DNA of 49,182 bases from Faeciplasma gallinarum (GCA_018711085.1 DVIR01000002.1:1-49182); one strand, 5' to 3'; positions 16,306 through 24,704 are shown, counted from the stretch's first letter. Program-made: numbers and translations. The notes: generated by a model from the letters alone, not told the origin.

Positions 16306-17719
16306 TAAATCGAAGAAAACCAAGCAAGTAATTTTTAAAATATCTGCCATTGCCTTCTGGATAATTGTCTGGGAGGCTTTGGCTTTAGCTATAGGCAGCG
16401 ACCTGATAATATCATCACCGGTGCAGGTTGCGGGCAGGCTTGCAAAACTGATTGTAAGCCCCGACACGTGGAAAACCGTCGGCTTTTCGTTTGTGAGAAT
16501 CGCCTCGGGATTTGTGCTGGCGCTTGTTTTGGGCACGGCAGCCGCCGTTCTGTCATCAAAGGTAAAGGCGCTGAAAATACTCCTGTCGCCGATAACCTCG
16601 GTCATAAAGTCCACGCCGGTGGCGTCGTTTATAATCCTTGCGATCATGTGGTTCGGAAGTAAAAACCTGAGCATATTCATATCGTTTTTGATGGTGTTCC
16701 CGATAATATATCTGAACATCCTGGGCGGTATAGAGAGCGTGAGCCGGGAGCTTAAAGAAATGTCGGCGGTGTATAAGCTGAGCGCGGCAAAAAGGCTGGG
16801 ATATGTGTACCTGCCGCAGGTCATGCCGTTTGTCATATCCGCATGCTCCGTGGCACTGGGACTTTGCTGGAAATCAGGCGTTGCGGCTGAGGTGATAGGC
16901 ATCTCGGACGGCTCGATAGGCGAGAGGCTGTATCAGGCAAAGCTGTACTTTGAGACGGGCGACCTGCTCGCATGGACGGCGATAATAATAGCGGTCAGCA
17001 CATGCCTTGAAAAAATAGTTCTGCTCCTCTTAAAGAGGCTGGGCGCGTTTTACCGGTACAAGTTTTCCGGCGCGCGCATGCCTTCCGATAAAAAGCATGC
17101 CGGCATGCCGAGCAAAGCCGCATCGGACGCCAAGGATTACCCCGTCGGCATATCGCTTGAGCGGGTGTCAAAGTCCTTTGAGGGTCAGCAGGTTCTTTGC
17201 GATTACAGCCTTGAGATAGCTGCGGGCGAGCATGTTGCGCTGATGGGACACTCCGGAGCGGGCAAAACCACCCTCTCAAGACTCATAATGGGGCTTGAGA
17301 GCGCGGATTCGGGCGGTGTAAAGCTTTCGGGCGGCGCATCGTTCGGGGTTGTCTTTCAGGAGGACAGGCTCATAGAGCAGATAAACGCCATGGGAAACAT
17401 AGTGATAGCGGGAGCGGACCCGCATGAGGCAAAAGCGCTCCTTGAGGAGTTCGGCTTTAACTCTGAGCTGATGTTTAAGCCATGCATGGAGCTGTCGGGC
17501 GGCGAGAAAAGACGCGTTGCAATAGCAAGAGCGTTGCTCTGCCGCTCAAACGTCGTGATATTCGACGAGCCTTTTAAGGGTATAGACGACCGCACACTGT
17601 ATGATGCGATAATCCCGCGCGTTAAGGAGCTTTCTGACGGCAAGACGTTTGTTTTGATAACCCACAGCAGGGAAGAGGCTCAGATGCTCTGTACCCGCAT
17701 AGAGCAGATAAACGAATAA
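16277..17719 (+). CDS. fused ABC transporter permease and ATP-binding protein (SsuC-SsuB-like)
   Basis: The protein has 480 residues and joins two subunits that are usually separate. Residues about 18-255 form a BPD_transp_1 permease with five or six membrane segments and the EAA coupling loop (ELKEMSAVYKLSAAKRLG, near 158-174). Residues about 262-290 are a linker. From about 291 an ATPase follows, with Walker A GHSGAGKTT (324-332), Q-loop FQED, signature LSGGEKRR (406-413), Walker B VVIFDEPF and the H-loop THSREEA. The ATPase part is short (about 190 residues). The ATG at 16277 has GGAGGA 10 nt upstream and lies inside the binding-protein gene. It would import the ligand of that lipoprotein. 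Confidence 0.92.
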   Translation: MIPSITSTSNKSKKTKQVIFKISAIAFWIIVWEALALAIGSDLIISSPVQVAGRLAKLIVSPDTWKTVGFSFVRIASGFVLALVLGTAAAVLSSKVKALKILLSPITSVIKSTPVASFIILAIMWFGSKNLSIFISFLMVFPIIYLNILGGIESVSRELKEMSAVYKLSAAKRLGYVYLPQVMPFVISACSVALGLCWKSGVAAEVIGISDGSIGERLYQAKLYFETGDLLAWTAIIIAVSTCLEKIVLLLLKRLGAFYRYKFSGARMPSDKKHAGMPSKAASDAKDYPVGISLERVSKSFEGQQVLCDYSLEIAAGEHVALMGHSGAGKTTLSRLIMGLESADSGGVKLSGGASFGVVFQEDRLIEQINAMGNIVIAGADPHEAKALLEEFGFNSELMFKPCMELSGGEKRRVAIARALLCRSNVVIFDEPFKGIDDRTLYDAIIPRVKELSDGKTFVLITHSREEAQMLCTRIEQINE

Positions 17720-17726
17720 AAAGATG

Positions 17727-17759
17727 AAAACCCCTTGCAGATTGCTGCAAGGGGTTTTT
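17727..17759. terminator. strong bidirectional terminator after the ABC transporter operon
   Basis: A perfect 14-bp stem (17727-17740 with 17745-17758), a 4-nt loop, and T-runs on both strands. It separates the convergent ABC and SPFH/RHH operons. Confidence 0.92.
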
Positions 17760-17763
17760 GCGT

Positions 17764-17961
17764 TCACTTTATGTCAAGCTCGGGCGGCTTGTCTATGTCC
17801 TGCCCGACGTATTTGCCGTCCTTTTTTCTTTGCTTGACGCATTCGGTAAGCAGGTATTCTATCTGCGAATTTAAGGATCGGAAATCATCCTCTGCCCAAG
17901 CGGCAAGGGCGTTGTACAGCTTTTCTGATACTCTTAAAGGTATCTGCTTTTTTTCCGCCAT
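17764..17961 (-). CDS. ribbon-helix-helix (Arc-like) DNA-binding protein
   Basis: The protein has 65 residues with the layout of an Arc/MetJ-type regulator. A short N-terminal strand (QIPLRV) would pair in the dimer and enter the major groove. Helix A (SEKLYNALAAWAEDDF), a turn with RSLNSQ, and helix B (IEYLLTECVKQRKK) follow. A polar tail ends PPELDIK. Its start codon overlaps the stop of the SPFH gene by one base (TGATG), so it is translated in the same operon. The operon's promoter is covered by a long palindrome with repeated half-sites (19072-19100), the kind of operator this fold uses. Autorepression is a strong inference, not shown. Confidence 0.82.
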   Translation of the reverse strand: MAEKKQIPLRVSEKLYNALAAWAEDDFRSLNSQIEYLLTECVKQRKKDGKYVGQDIDKPPELDIK

Positions 17962-19010
17962 CAGTAAAGGCTTCCCGAGTTGACCACCGGCTGGGCATCG
18001 TGGTTTCCGCAGAGCACAACAAGAAGATTTGATACCATTGCCGCTTTTCTCTCCTCGTCAAGCTCCACCATGCCGCCTTTGTTTATGCGATCAAGCGCCA
18101 TTTCAACCATTCCGACGGCTCCGTCAACTATCATCTTTCTTGCGTCAACTATTGCGGTGGCCTGCTGACGCTGGAGCATCACGGCGGCAATCTCGGGCGC
18201 GTATGCCAGGTAGGTTATTCTCGCCTCTATGATCTCAAGCCCCGCGTTCTCTACTCGCTTTTGTATTTCATCTCTTATCCTCTGCACGACGACCTCGCCG
18301 GAGCCGCGAAGGCTTCCCTCGTCAGCTACGCCGTCGCCCGTCGTGTCGATATTCGGCGCCACGTCGTAAGGGTATATTTTAACTATCTCCCTCACCGCCG
18401 AGTCGCACTGAAGCGAAAGATACTCCTTGTAGTTGTCAACGTTGAACACGGCTTTTGCAGTGTTTACAACCCTCCACATGACCGCAACGCCTATCTCCAC
18501 CGGGTTTCCCAAACGGTCGTTTATCTTCTGACGGGCGTTGTTGAGCGTCATTATTTTCAGCGAAATTTTGCTTGAGGTTATCTCTATCGCCGCCTGACCC
18601 TGGTTTATGGTTACCGCGTGCTTTATGCCTCCGTCAACGTCGAGCGACTGCCCGAGCTTTGTCTTTGCCGCGGGATTGACCGCCGAGCAGAAGGGATTTA
18701 CATAGTAAAAGCCATCTTTTTTGAGCGTTCCCACGTACTTTCCGAAGAGCGTCAGAACCAACGCCTCCTGCGGCTTGAGAATTTTAAGTCCGCACCACGG
18801 AATCCATCCTACGCACAGCCACACAATTCCCACAACCAAGAGCGTAACTCCGACGGCAAAGTTGTCGTCCTCCAAGAGAATTCCGCCCGCTATTGTCGCC
18901 GCAATCGCAATGATGTACGCAAGCGCAGTCAGGAGCAGCACCGAAAGCCCGTTTTCCTTTTGGTCGATGAGCTTTTCATCGATCTGATTTTGAATATTTA
19001 CATTTTCCAT
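17961..19010 (-). CDS. SPFH/Band 7 domain membrane protein
   Basis: The protein has 349 residues. Two N-terminal membrane segments (about 23-45 and 50-74) precede an SPFH domain (KPQEALVLTLFGKYVGTLKKDGFYYVNPF onward) and a coiled C-terminal helix rich in Arg, Ala and Gln (LQRQQATAIVDARKM). SPFH proteins form ring-like membrane scaffolds that organise lipid domains or attend proteases. Within the domain, around residues 222-231, a loop DTTGDGVADE resembles a calcium-binding loop and is not typical of the family. The C-terminus ends abruptly after GNHDAQPVVNSGSLY. GGAAAGG lies 8 nt before the ATG. It is the first gene of an operon with the RHH regulator. Confidence 0.9.
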   Translation of the reverse strand: MENVNIQNQIDEKLIDQKENGLSVLLLTALAYIIAIAATIAGGILLEDDNFAVGVTLLVVGIVWLCVGWIPWCGLKILKPQEALVLTLFGKYVGTLKKDGFYYVNPFCSAVNPAAKTKLGQSLDVDGGIKHAVTINQGQAAIEITSSKISLKIMTLNNARQKINDRLGNPVEIGVAVMWRVVNTAKAVFNVDNYKEYLSLQCDSAVREIVKIYPYDVAPNIDTTGDGVADEGSLRGSGEVVVQRIRDEIQKRVENAGLEIIEARITYLAYAPEIAAVMLQRQQATAIVDARKMIVDGAVGMVEMALDRINKGGMVELDEERKAAMVSNLLVVLCGNHDAQPVVNSGSLY

Positions 19011-19071
19011 ATTGTGTACCTTTCCTTTCGCCGCTTAAATCGGTTAGTCGTGCAGGTCGTCATAATGATAA

Positions 19072-19100
19072 CAACCTGATATCATAATGATATCAGGTTG
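19072..19100. promoter_or_regulatory. 29-bp palindrome, candidate RHH operator
   Basis: Perfect 14-bp arms (CAACCTGATATCAT at 19072-19085 and its complement at 19087-19100) flank a single A. The palindrome contains TGATATCA twice. The sequence ATAATGATA from its centre is repeated directly at 19062-19070. It covers the -10 box and part of the spacer of the minus-strand SPFH/RHH promoter. Confidence 0.7.
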
Positions 19101-19115
19101 CCGCAGCGTTGTCAA
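19087..19115 (-). promoter_or_regulatory. sigma-A promoter of the SPFH/RHH operon
   Basis: On the minus strand, a perfect TTGACA (19110-19115), a 17-bp spacer and TATCAT (19087-19092), the latter inside the palindrome at 19072-19100. Confidence 0.8.
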
Positions 19116-19151
19116 TACTTTTCATATTAAATGTGTATTCACGATAGTTTA

Positions 19152-21035
19152 CTACAGTTTAAGAACCATCACAAGCTCCTGCGAGCCGGCAAAGGGCGTG
19201 TAGCCGAGGTCGAGGTACTTTTGAAGAAGCTCGGTGTTGCCGCTGCGCATGTCGAGCGCGACATACTCGGTGTATCCGCCCTCCTCCGAGATTTCGTGAA
19301 CCTCTGCCTCGTACACTTCGCTCCTGTCCGCAACATGCGCTAAGAGCATGGAGGACACGCAAAGCGAGGCGTCGGAGGGGATCTCGTCGAGGATGGCGTT
19401 CATCTCGGCGTACGTCTCATAGTTTAAGCTGTACCTTTTTACCTGCGATGCGGCGTTTTGCACCACGTACGAGCTGTATATGCAAAGGCAGGACACAAGA
19501 GCTATGCCGACCGCGGCGTTTGCAAGGCGCACCGATCCGCATCTTTGCGGCGGCGCGGATCTCATGTCCGAAAGGTTGAGTATCATGGCGTAAATCAAAA
19601 AAGCCGAAATTCCAAAGCCGTATTGATAGCTTATCTGATACTGGTAATTGTACATCGTCAGCAGATTTAAAAGGATGGGCGTGCACAAAAGCCACCTTGA
19701 AGGCTTTTTTGTGAGCAGCGGCAGAAATCCCACGGGCAGCATCATGAGCAGCAGGTATATGATTTTCTGACCGGAGGCGTCCGATGTGGCGAAAAGCTGA
19801 GTGAGGATGTATCCCGGGTTGACAAACAGCGTCCTCACTGCGCCCAAAAGCCCCTGCGAGCCGTCCGGAATGAAGTTTTCGTACCTGTAGGACATCACGC
19901 CCTGACCGAATTTTTGAAGCATGTAAACGCAGAACGCAAAGTATCCCGCCGACACTGCGCCCAAAACGGCGCCGTGTATGCGCCTGATACCGCTTGCGCT
20001 TATCAAAACGTATACCGCAAAGATTATGATGTATACCGCCGCATCCTCCTTGACGCAGAGCGTCAGCGCCGCAAAGATGTACATCGGCAGGTACTTTTTT
20101 GACTCGTAGAAATAAAACGTGAACAAAAGGCATACCGCCAAAAAGCAGTTTTCATGCAGGTCGTAAAAGCAGCCGGTGCTGAGCGCGGGATAGAATGCGT
20201 ACACGGCGCATGCAGCCAGCGCGCCGCTGTTTTTAAGCCCCATGCGCTTTGCCAGAAGATACGCCGCAATCATTCCCAGCGCCACAACCGCCGCCTGTCC
20301 GAGCTGAAGCGTTATCGGCGACGGAATGAGCATGTAAAACGGGAGCAAAAGATAATATATCGGCGAGATGTGCACCGCAAAGTGGCTCATAAGCGCATCC
20401 CGCTCGCTTGTGACAAGCGGAAGTCCGGTCTTGCTCATGTTGTGAAACATGTTTACAAACAGCCCGAAATCAAAGTTTGGCGAGGAAAAGTTTTGGTAGC
20501 GCATCACCGTGACCACCGAGATAAACGCAAACATCACCAAAGCAAGCACAGCCGCGCATATGGCCGCCGCCACGCCGCTGCTGTCCAAAAAGAGCCTGAT
20601 TTTTGTCGCCGTGCGGCAGATAAACCGCCTGTTTTCTTTTATAAAGTATGCCAGAACGAGCAGGACAAACACTATGCACGCTAAACAGAACCCCGCACGG
20701 TTTGATGTGTCACGGTAATTTGTGAGCCACGTGAGCGCGCATCCCATGCCCGCCGCCGCCAAAGCCCACGAATCGGTGTTGTGCCTTCGCTCCCACGCCG
20801 AAAGCGCCGTCAGCCCCGCAAATATCATCGCAAAAATGAGTGCCGACGCCGATATCGGGGTGTTTTGGGCAAAGCTCAGCTCGTCAAACTTTCCCGCACC
20901 GGTGAGGCTGTTTATAAGAGACAGCAAAAGCCATGACGATATAAGCCGGCATATCACTTTGCCGACGCCGAGACTTTGAGATATTCTGTTTTTAAGGCTG
21001 ACGCCTTCGCCGTCGGGTTTTCTTGCTGCGCCCAT
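19152..21035 (-). CDS. DUF2079 family polytopic membrane protein
   Basis: The protein has 627 residues with more than ten hydrophobic segments. It carries the hallmark DUF2079 region (FDFGLFVNMFHNMSKTGLPL, then HFAVHISPIYYLLLPFYMLIPSP, then DLHENCFLAVCLLFTFYF and KEDAAVYIIIFAVYV). This family is GT-C glycosyltransferase-like, with an acidic-histidine pattern in the first outside loop, so a role in polyprenyl-linked sugar transfer at the membrane is possible but not shown. A soluble C-terminal tail of about 100 residues follows the last segment. GGAAAGG precedes the ATG. The gene is transcribed alone from a strong promoter at 21153-21180, divergent from the str operon. Confidence 0.88.
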   Translation of the reverse strand: MGAARKPDGEGVSLKNRISQSLGVGKVICRLISSWLLLSLINSLTGAGKFDELSFAQNTPISASALIFAMIFAGLTALSAWERRHNTDSWALAAAGMGCALTWLTNYRDTSNRAGFCLACIVFVLLVLAYFIKENRRFICRTATKIRLFLDSSGVAAAICAAVLALVMFAFISVVTVMRYQNFSSPNFDFGLFVNMFHNMSKTGLPLVTSERDALMSHFAVHISPIYYLLLPFYMLIPSPITLQLGQAAVVALGMIAAYLLAKRMGLKNSGALAACAVYAFYPALSTGCFYDLHENCFLAVCLLFTFYFYESKKYLPMYIFAALTLCVKEDAAVYIIIFAVYVLISASGIRRIHGAVLGAVSAGYFAFCVYMLQKFGQGVMSYRYENFIPDGSQGLLGAVRTLFVNPGYILTQLFATSDASGQKIIYLLLMMLPVGFLPLLTKKPSRWLLCTPILLNLLTMYNYQYQISYQYGFGISAFLIYAMILNLSDMRSAPPQRCGSVRLANAAVGIALVSCLCIYSSYVVQNAASQVKRYSLNYETYAEMNAILDEIPSDASLCVSSMLLAHVADRSEVYEAEVHEISEEGGYTEYVALDMRSGNTELLQKYLDLGYTPFAGSQELVMVLKL

Positions 21036-21152
21036 GCCGCCCCGCCTTTCCTGACGCCGCGAAAATGCCTGTTGACACGCTTGCCGCGGCGGTGTATTAT
21101 AACTTTTTGACGCGCTGCCCTGCGTTTTAAGCCGACAACGCGATACAGTATA

Positions 21153-21180
21153 ATTATACCCTTACAGCGTGCAATGTCAA
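21153..21180 (-). promoter_or_regulatory. sigma-A promoter for the DUF2079 gene
   Basis: On the minus strand, TTGACA (21175-21180), a 16-bp spacer and TATAAT (21153-21158). The leader is about 110 nt. The 363-bp gap 21036-21398 holds this promoter and the rpsL promoter; I see no gene in it. Confidence 0.75.
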
Positions 21181-21267
21181 TACAAATGCCCCCGCTATTT
21201 ATGAGAACCGCCAATTACAAAAGCGTCTCAAACGGTAAATTCGGCATATTTGATATGAACTTTTTTC

Positions 21268-21296
21268 TTGACTTTCGGGCAAACTGTAAGTATAAT
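21268..21296 (+). promoter_or_regulatory. sigma-A promoter of the str operon
   Basis: TTGACT (21268-21273), a 17-bp spacer and a perfect TATAAT (21291-21296), about 100 bp before rpsL. The strength fits a ribosomal protein operon. Confidence 0.85.
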
Positions 21297-21398
21297 TGAA
21301 TAGTATGCGAAACTATGGGATTGCCATAGAAATGCGCAGCAAAAGGGCATGCATTCAAAAATGCACGCATTAAAAATACTAAGGAAAGGAGAGAAAAC

Positions 21399-21821
21399 AT
21401 GCCAACCTTTAACCAGTTAGTACGCAAGGGAAGAGACATCACTGTTGACAAGACGGGCGCACCCGCACTTCAGAAGAGCTACAATTCAAAGAAGAAGCTG
21501 GTAATAGACCAGTCCTGCCCTCAGAAGAGAGGCGTATGCACCTCTGTTAAGACCGCTACTCCCAAGAAGCCTAACTCTGCCATGAGAAAGATCGCAAGAG
21601 TTCGTCTCACAAACGGCACCGAGGTCACGGCGTACATTCCCGGAATCGGACACAACCTTCAGGAGCACAGCGTTGTTCTTATAAGGGGCGGAAGAGTTAG
21701 GGACCTCCCCGGTGTGCGTTACCACATCATAAGAGGTACGCTCGATGCGCAGGGTGTTGCAAAGAGAATGCAGGCAAGATCCAAGTACGGCGCAAAGAGA
21801 CCTAAGGCTGCTAAGAAGTAA
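21399..21821 (+). CDS. rpsL: 30S ribosomal protein S12
   Basis: The protein has 140 residues, the Firmicutes length, which includes the extra stretch after GRDITVDKTG. S12 sits at the decoding centre of the 30S subunit and affects accuracy. The loop TPKKPNSA (lysine at 56, E. coli Lys42) is conserved. The second decoding loop reads GGRVRDLPGVRYH, with Arg101 where most bacteria have the streptomycin-critical lysine (E. coli Lys87). The Arg codon AGG lies at 21699-21701. AAGGAAAGGAGAG precedes the ATG. It is the first gene of the str operon, followed by an unusually long 282-bp gap before rpsG. Confidence 0.97.
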   Translation: MPTFNQLVRKGRDITVDKTGAPALQKSYNSKKKLVIDQSCPQKRGVCTSVKTATPKKPNSAMRKIARVRLTNGTEVTAYIPGIGHNLQEHSVVLIRGGRVRDLPGVRYHIIRGTLDAQGVAKRMQARSKYGAKRPKAAKK

Positions 21822-21925
21822 TCGGAAACAGCACGCATGCAAAGCCGTGCATCCGGACGCATCATGCGGCGCCGAAAATTTTCGCATGAAAAAAATTAAG
21901 CACTCAATCTACCACAGCCAAGTGG

Positions 21926-21955
21926 GGTTAACATATATATATATATATTTTAACC
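21926..21955 (+). repeat. (AT)8 microsatellite inside a GGTTAA/TTAACC hairpin
   Basis: GGTTAA at 21926-21931 and TTAACC at 21950-21955 enclose 16 bp of alternating AT (21933-21948), so the whole stretch can fold into a long hairpin. It lies in the rpsL-rpsG gap (21822-22103). That gap also contains CCGC-N7-GCGG and ATGC-N6-GCAT stems and, near 22021-22050, a weak CGCCA/TGGTG hairpin followed by TTTTTT. No gene is visible in the gap. Confidence 0.6.
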
Positions 21956-22103
21956 TCTTTTGGACTGACGGGGTCCCCGGTAATCCTCAAATGGTGCCGC
22001 CGCGGATAAAGCGGACATGCGCCATAGCATCAGATTGGTGTTTTTTAAGGAACCGGGTGAAAACGAGTACCCATGATATCATTATGTGAAGGAGGGAAGC
22101 GAA

Positions 22104-22574
22104 GTGCCAAGAAGAGGTAATGTTGCAAAGCGTGATGTTTTGCAGGATCCTATATACAACTCAAAGCTTGTAACCCGTCTTATCAACAGCGTTATGCAGG
22201 ACGGCAAGAAGGGTGTAGCTCAGAAGATTGTATACGGTGCATTCGAAATCGTAGAAGCTAAGTCCGGCAAGCCCGCTCTCGAAGCTTTCGAGCAGGCAAT
22301 GGAAAATGTAATGCCGAACTTGGAGGTAAAGGCTCGCCGTGTAGGCGGAGCTACCTATCAGGTGCCTATGGAAGTACGTCCCGCAAGACGTGAGACCTTA
22401 GGACTCAGATGGATAACAAAGTATTCTCGTGAGAGAAACGAAAAGACCATGAAGGAAAGACTTGCAGGCGAGATCTTAGATGCTCTTAACGGAGTGGGCG
22501 GAGCTTGCAAGAAGCGTGAAGATACTCATAAGATGGCTGACGCTAATAAGGCGTTTGCACACTTCCGCTGGTAA
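22104..22574 (+). CDS. rpsG: 30S ribosomal protein S7
   Basis: The protein has 156 residues from GTG 22104, the usual S7 length, with GGAGGG 7 nt upstream. The upstream in-frame GTG at 22086 would include the ribosome site in the coding region. The start PRRGNVAKRDVLQDPIYNSKLV and the motif RRVGGATYQVPMEVRP are diagnostic. S7 nucleates assembly of the 30S head by binding the 3' domain of 16S rRNA, and in E. coli it represses its own operon at the rpsL-rpsG gap. The long structured gap here could have that job, which is inference. Confidence 0.97.
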   Translation: MPRRGNVAKRDVLQDPIYNSKLVTRLINSVMQDGKKGVAQKIVYGAFEIVEAKSGKPALEAFEQAMENVMPNLEVKARRVGGATYQVPMEVRPARRETLGLRWITKYSRERNEKTMKERLAGEILDALNGVGGACKKREDTHKMADANKAFAHFRW

Positions 22575-22619
22575 TCAGGCTAAACGCCGGATATTGATAC
22601 TAAGCTAAGGAGAGTTATA

Positions 22620-24704
22620 ATGGCAAGAGATGTATCTTTGTCAATGACACGTAATATTGGTATCATGGCTCACATTGACGCCGGAAAGACCACGACCACA
22701 GAGCGTATTCTTTTCTACACCGGTATCAACCACAAGATGGGAGAGACCCACGATGGTTCGGCGACAATGGACTGGATGGAGCAGGAGCAGGAAAGAGGTA
22801 TAACAATAACCTCCGCTGCGACCACTGCATACTGGAAGGGCCACAGAATCAATATCATTGACACCCCCGGTCACGTTGACTTTACCGTTGAGGTTGAGAG
22901 ATCTTTAAGAGTTCTCGACGGTGCGGTAACGGTTTTATGTGCCAAGGGCGGCGTAGAGCCTCAGACAGAGACCGTTTGGAGACAGGCTGATAAGTATAAG
23001 GTCCCCCGTATGATCTATGTAAACAAGATGGACATAATGGGTGCGGACTTCTATCACGTATTGAAGATGGTTCACCAGCGTCTGAAGGCAAATGCCGTTC
23101 CGATTCAGCTTCCTATAGGAAGCGAGACCTTCTTCAAGGGAATCATAGATTTGCTTGAGATGAAGGCGTATATATACTATGATGATCTCGGAAAAGACAT
23201 CAGAATAGAGGATATCCCCGAGGATATGGTTGAGGACGCAGAGCTTTATCACTCACAGCTCGTTGAGGCTGTGGCAGAGCTGAACGACGACCTCATGGAA
23301 AAGTATCTCGACGGCGCAGAGCTCACAATAGACGAGCTCAAGAAGGGCATAAGAAGCGCTACAATTGCGGGCAAGATGGTTCCCATCACCTGCGGCACAT
23401 CTTATAAGAACAAGGGCGTTCAGAAGCTTTTGGACGCTATAGTCGATTACATGCCCGCGCCTACCGATATAGAGGACATAAAGGGAATCAACCCCGACAC
23501 CGGCGAAGAGGAGACAAGACCTTCCGACGACAACGCTCCGTTCGCGGCGCTTGCATTCAAGATCGCTACCGACCCGTTCGTAGGAAAGCTCTGCTTCTTC
23601 AGAGTTTATTCCGGAACGATAAACGCCGGAGATACCGTTCTCAACTGCACCAAGGACGTCAACGAGAGAATGGGACGTATCCTTCAGATGCACTCCAACC
23701 ACCGTAAGGACATCGAGACCTGCTACGCAGGAGATATCTATGCGGTTGTAGGCGTAAAGAACACCACCACCGGAGACACCCTTTGCGACCCCAAGCATCC
23801 TATAATACTTGAGTCGATGGAGTTCCCCGACCCTGTTATCCAGCTCGCCATTGAGCCCAAGACCAAAGCCGGTCAGGAAAAGATGGCAATTGCGCTTTCA
23901 AAGCTCGCCGAAGAGGACCCGACCTTCAAGACATGGACCGACGAAGAAACCGGTCAGACCATCATTGCCGGTATGGGTGAGCTTCACCTTGAGATAATCG
24001 TGGACAGAATGCTCCGTGAGTTCAAGGTTGAGGCAAACGTAGGCGCGCCTCAGGTTGCGTATAAGGAAACCGTAAGAAAGACTGCTGACGTAGATCACAA
24101 GTACGCTCGTCAGTCAGGCGGTAAAGGACAGTACGGTCACGTTAAGATCAAGCTTGAGCCTAACGAGTCCGGAAAGGGTTACGAGTTTATCAATGCCATT
24201 GTCGGCGGCGCTATTCCCAAGGAATACATCCCCGCTGTTGACAAGGGTATTCAGGGCGCCATGAAGGCAGGCGTTTTGGCGGGATACCCCGTTGTAGACG
24301 TCAAGGTAACGCTTTACGACGGATCCTACCACGAGGTAGACTCTTCTGAAATGGCGTTCAGCATCGCAGGTTCAATGGCGTTCAAGGAAGCAATGAAGAA
24401 GGCAGACCCCGTTATACTTGAGCCTATAATGAAGGTTGCATGTATAGTTCCCGAGGAGTTTATGGGAACCGCTATAGGCGACCTCAACTCCCGCAGAGGA
24501 CAGATCCTCGGCCAGGAGGTCAACAACGGCGTTGCTCAGGTTGACGCGCTTGTTCCGCTTTCTGAAATGTTCGGTTACTCCAACGACCTCAGATCCAAGA
24601 CTCAGGGCCGCGGACAGTACACAATGGAGCCTCACAGCTATGCTGAAGTTCCTAAGTCTGTTGCCGAGAGCATCATGTCTGCAAGAAAGCGCACAGACGA
24701 CTAA
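22620..24704 (+). CDS. fusA: elongation factor G
   Basis: The protein has 694 residues, normal for EF-G. The GTPase moves tRNAs and mRNA after peptide-bond formation and helps recycle ribosomes. G1 AHIDAGKTTTTERIL begins near residue 18, G3 is DTPGHVDFT, and G4 is NKMD. The effector loop is intact (ERGITITSAATT). All five EF-G domains are present, ending in the Arg/Lys-rich MSARKRTDD. GGAG lies 7 nt before the ATG. It follows rpsG by 45 bp and precedes tuf by 197 bp in the standard str order. Confidence 0.97.
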   Translation: MARDVSLSMTRNIGIMAHIDAGKTTTTERILFYTGINHKMGETHDGSATMDWMEQEQERGITITSAATTAYWKGHRINIIDTPGHVDFTVEVERSLRVLDGAVTVLCAKGGVEPQTETVWRQADKYKVPRMIYVNKMDIMGADFYHVLKMVHQRLKANAVPIQLPIGSETFFKGIIDLLEMKAYIYYDDLGKDIRIEDIPEDMVEDAELYHSQLVEAVAELNDDLMEKYLDGAELTIDELKKGIRSATIAGKMVPITCGTSYKNKGVQKLLDAIVDYMPAPTDIEDIKGINPDTGEEETRPSDDNAPFAALAFKIATDPFVGKLCFFRVYSGTINAGDTVLNCTKDVNERMGRILQMHSNHRKDIETCYAGDIYAVVGVKNTTTGDTLCDPKHPIILESMEFPDPVIQLAIEPKTKAGQEKMAIALSKLAEEDPTFKTWTDEETGQTIIAGMGELHLEIIVDRMLREFKVEANVGAPQVAYKETVRKTADVDHKYARQSGGKGQYGHVKIKLEPNESGKGYEFINAIVGGAIPKEYIPAVDKGIQGAMKAGVLAGYPVVDVKVTLYDGSYHEVDSSEMAFSIAGSMAFKEAMKKADPVILEPIMKVACIVPEEFMGTAIGDLNSRRGQILGQEVNNGVAQVDALVPLSEMFGYSNDLRSKTQGRGQYTMEPHSYAEVPKSVAESIMSARKRTDD

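Noticed and set aside
16021..16902. 293-residue minus-strand frame across the binding protein and permease junction
   Set aside because: It is antisense to two well-supported ABC transporter genes.
21933..21948. CRISPR-like or satellite array
   Set aside because: It is a simple (AT)8 run in a hairpin; no spaced direct repeats were found anywhere in the window.
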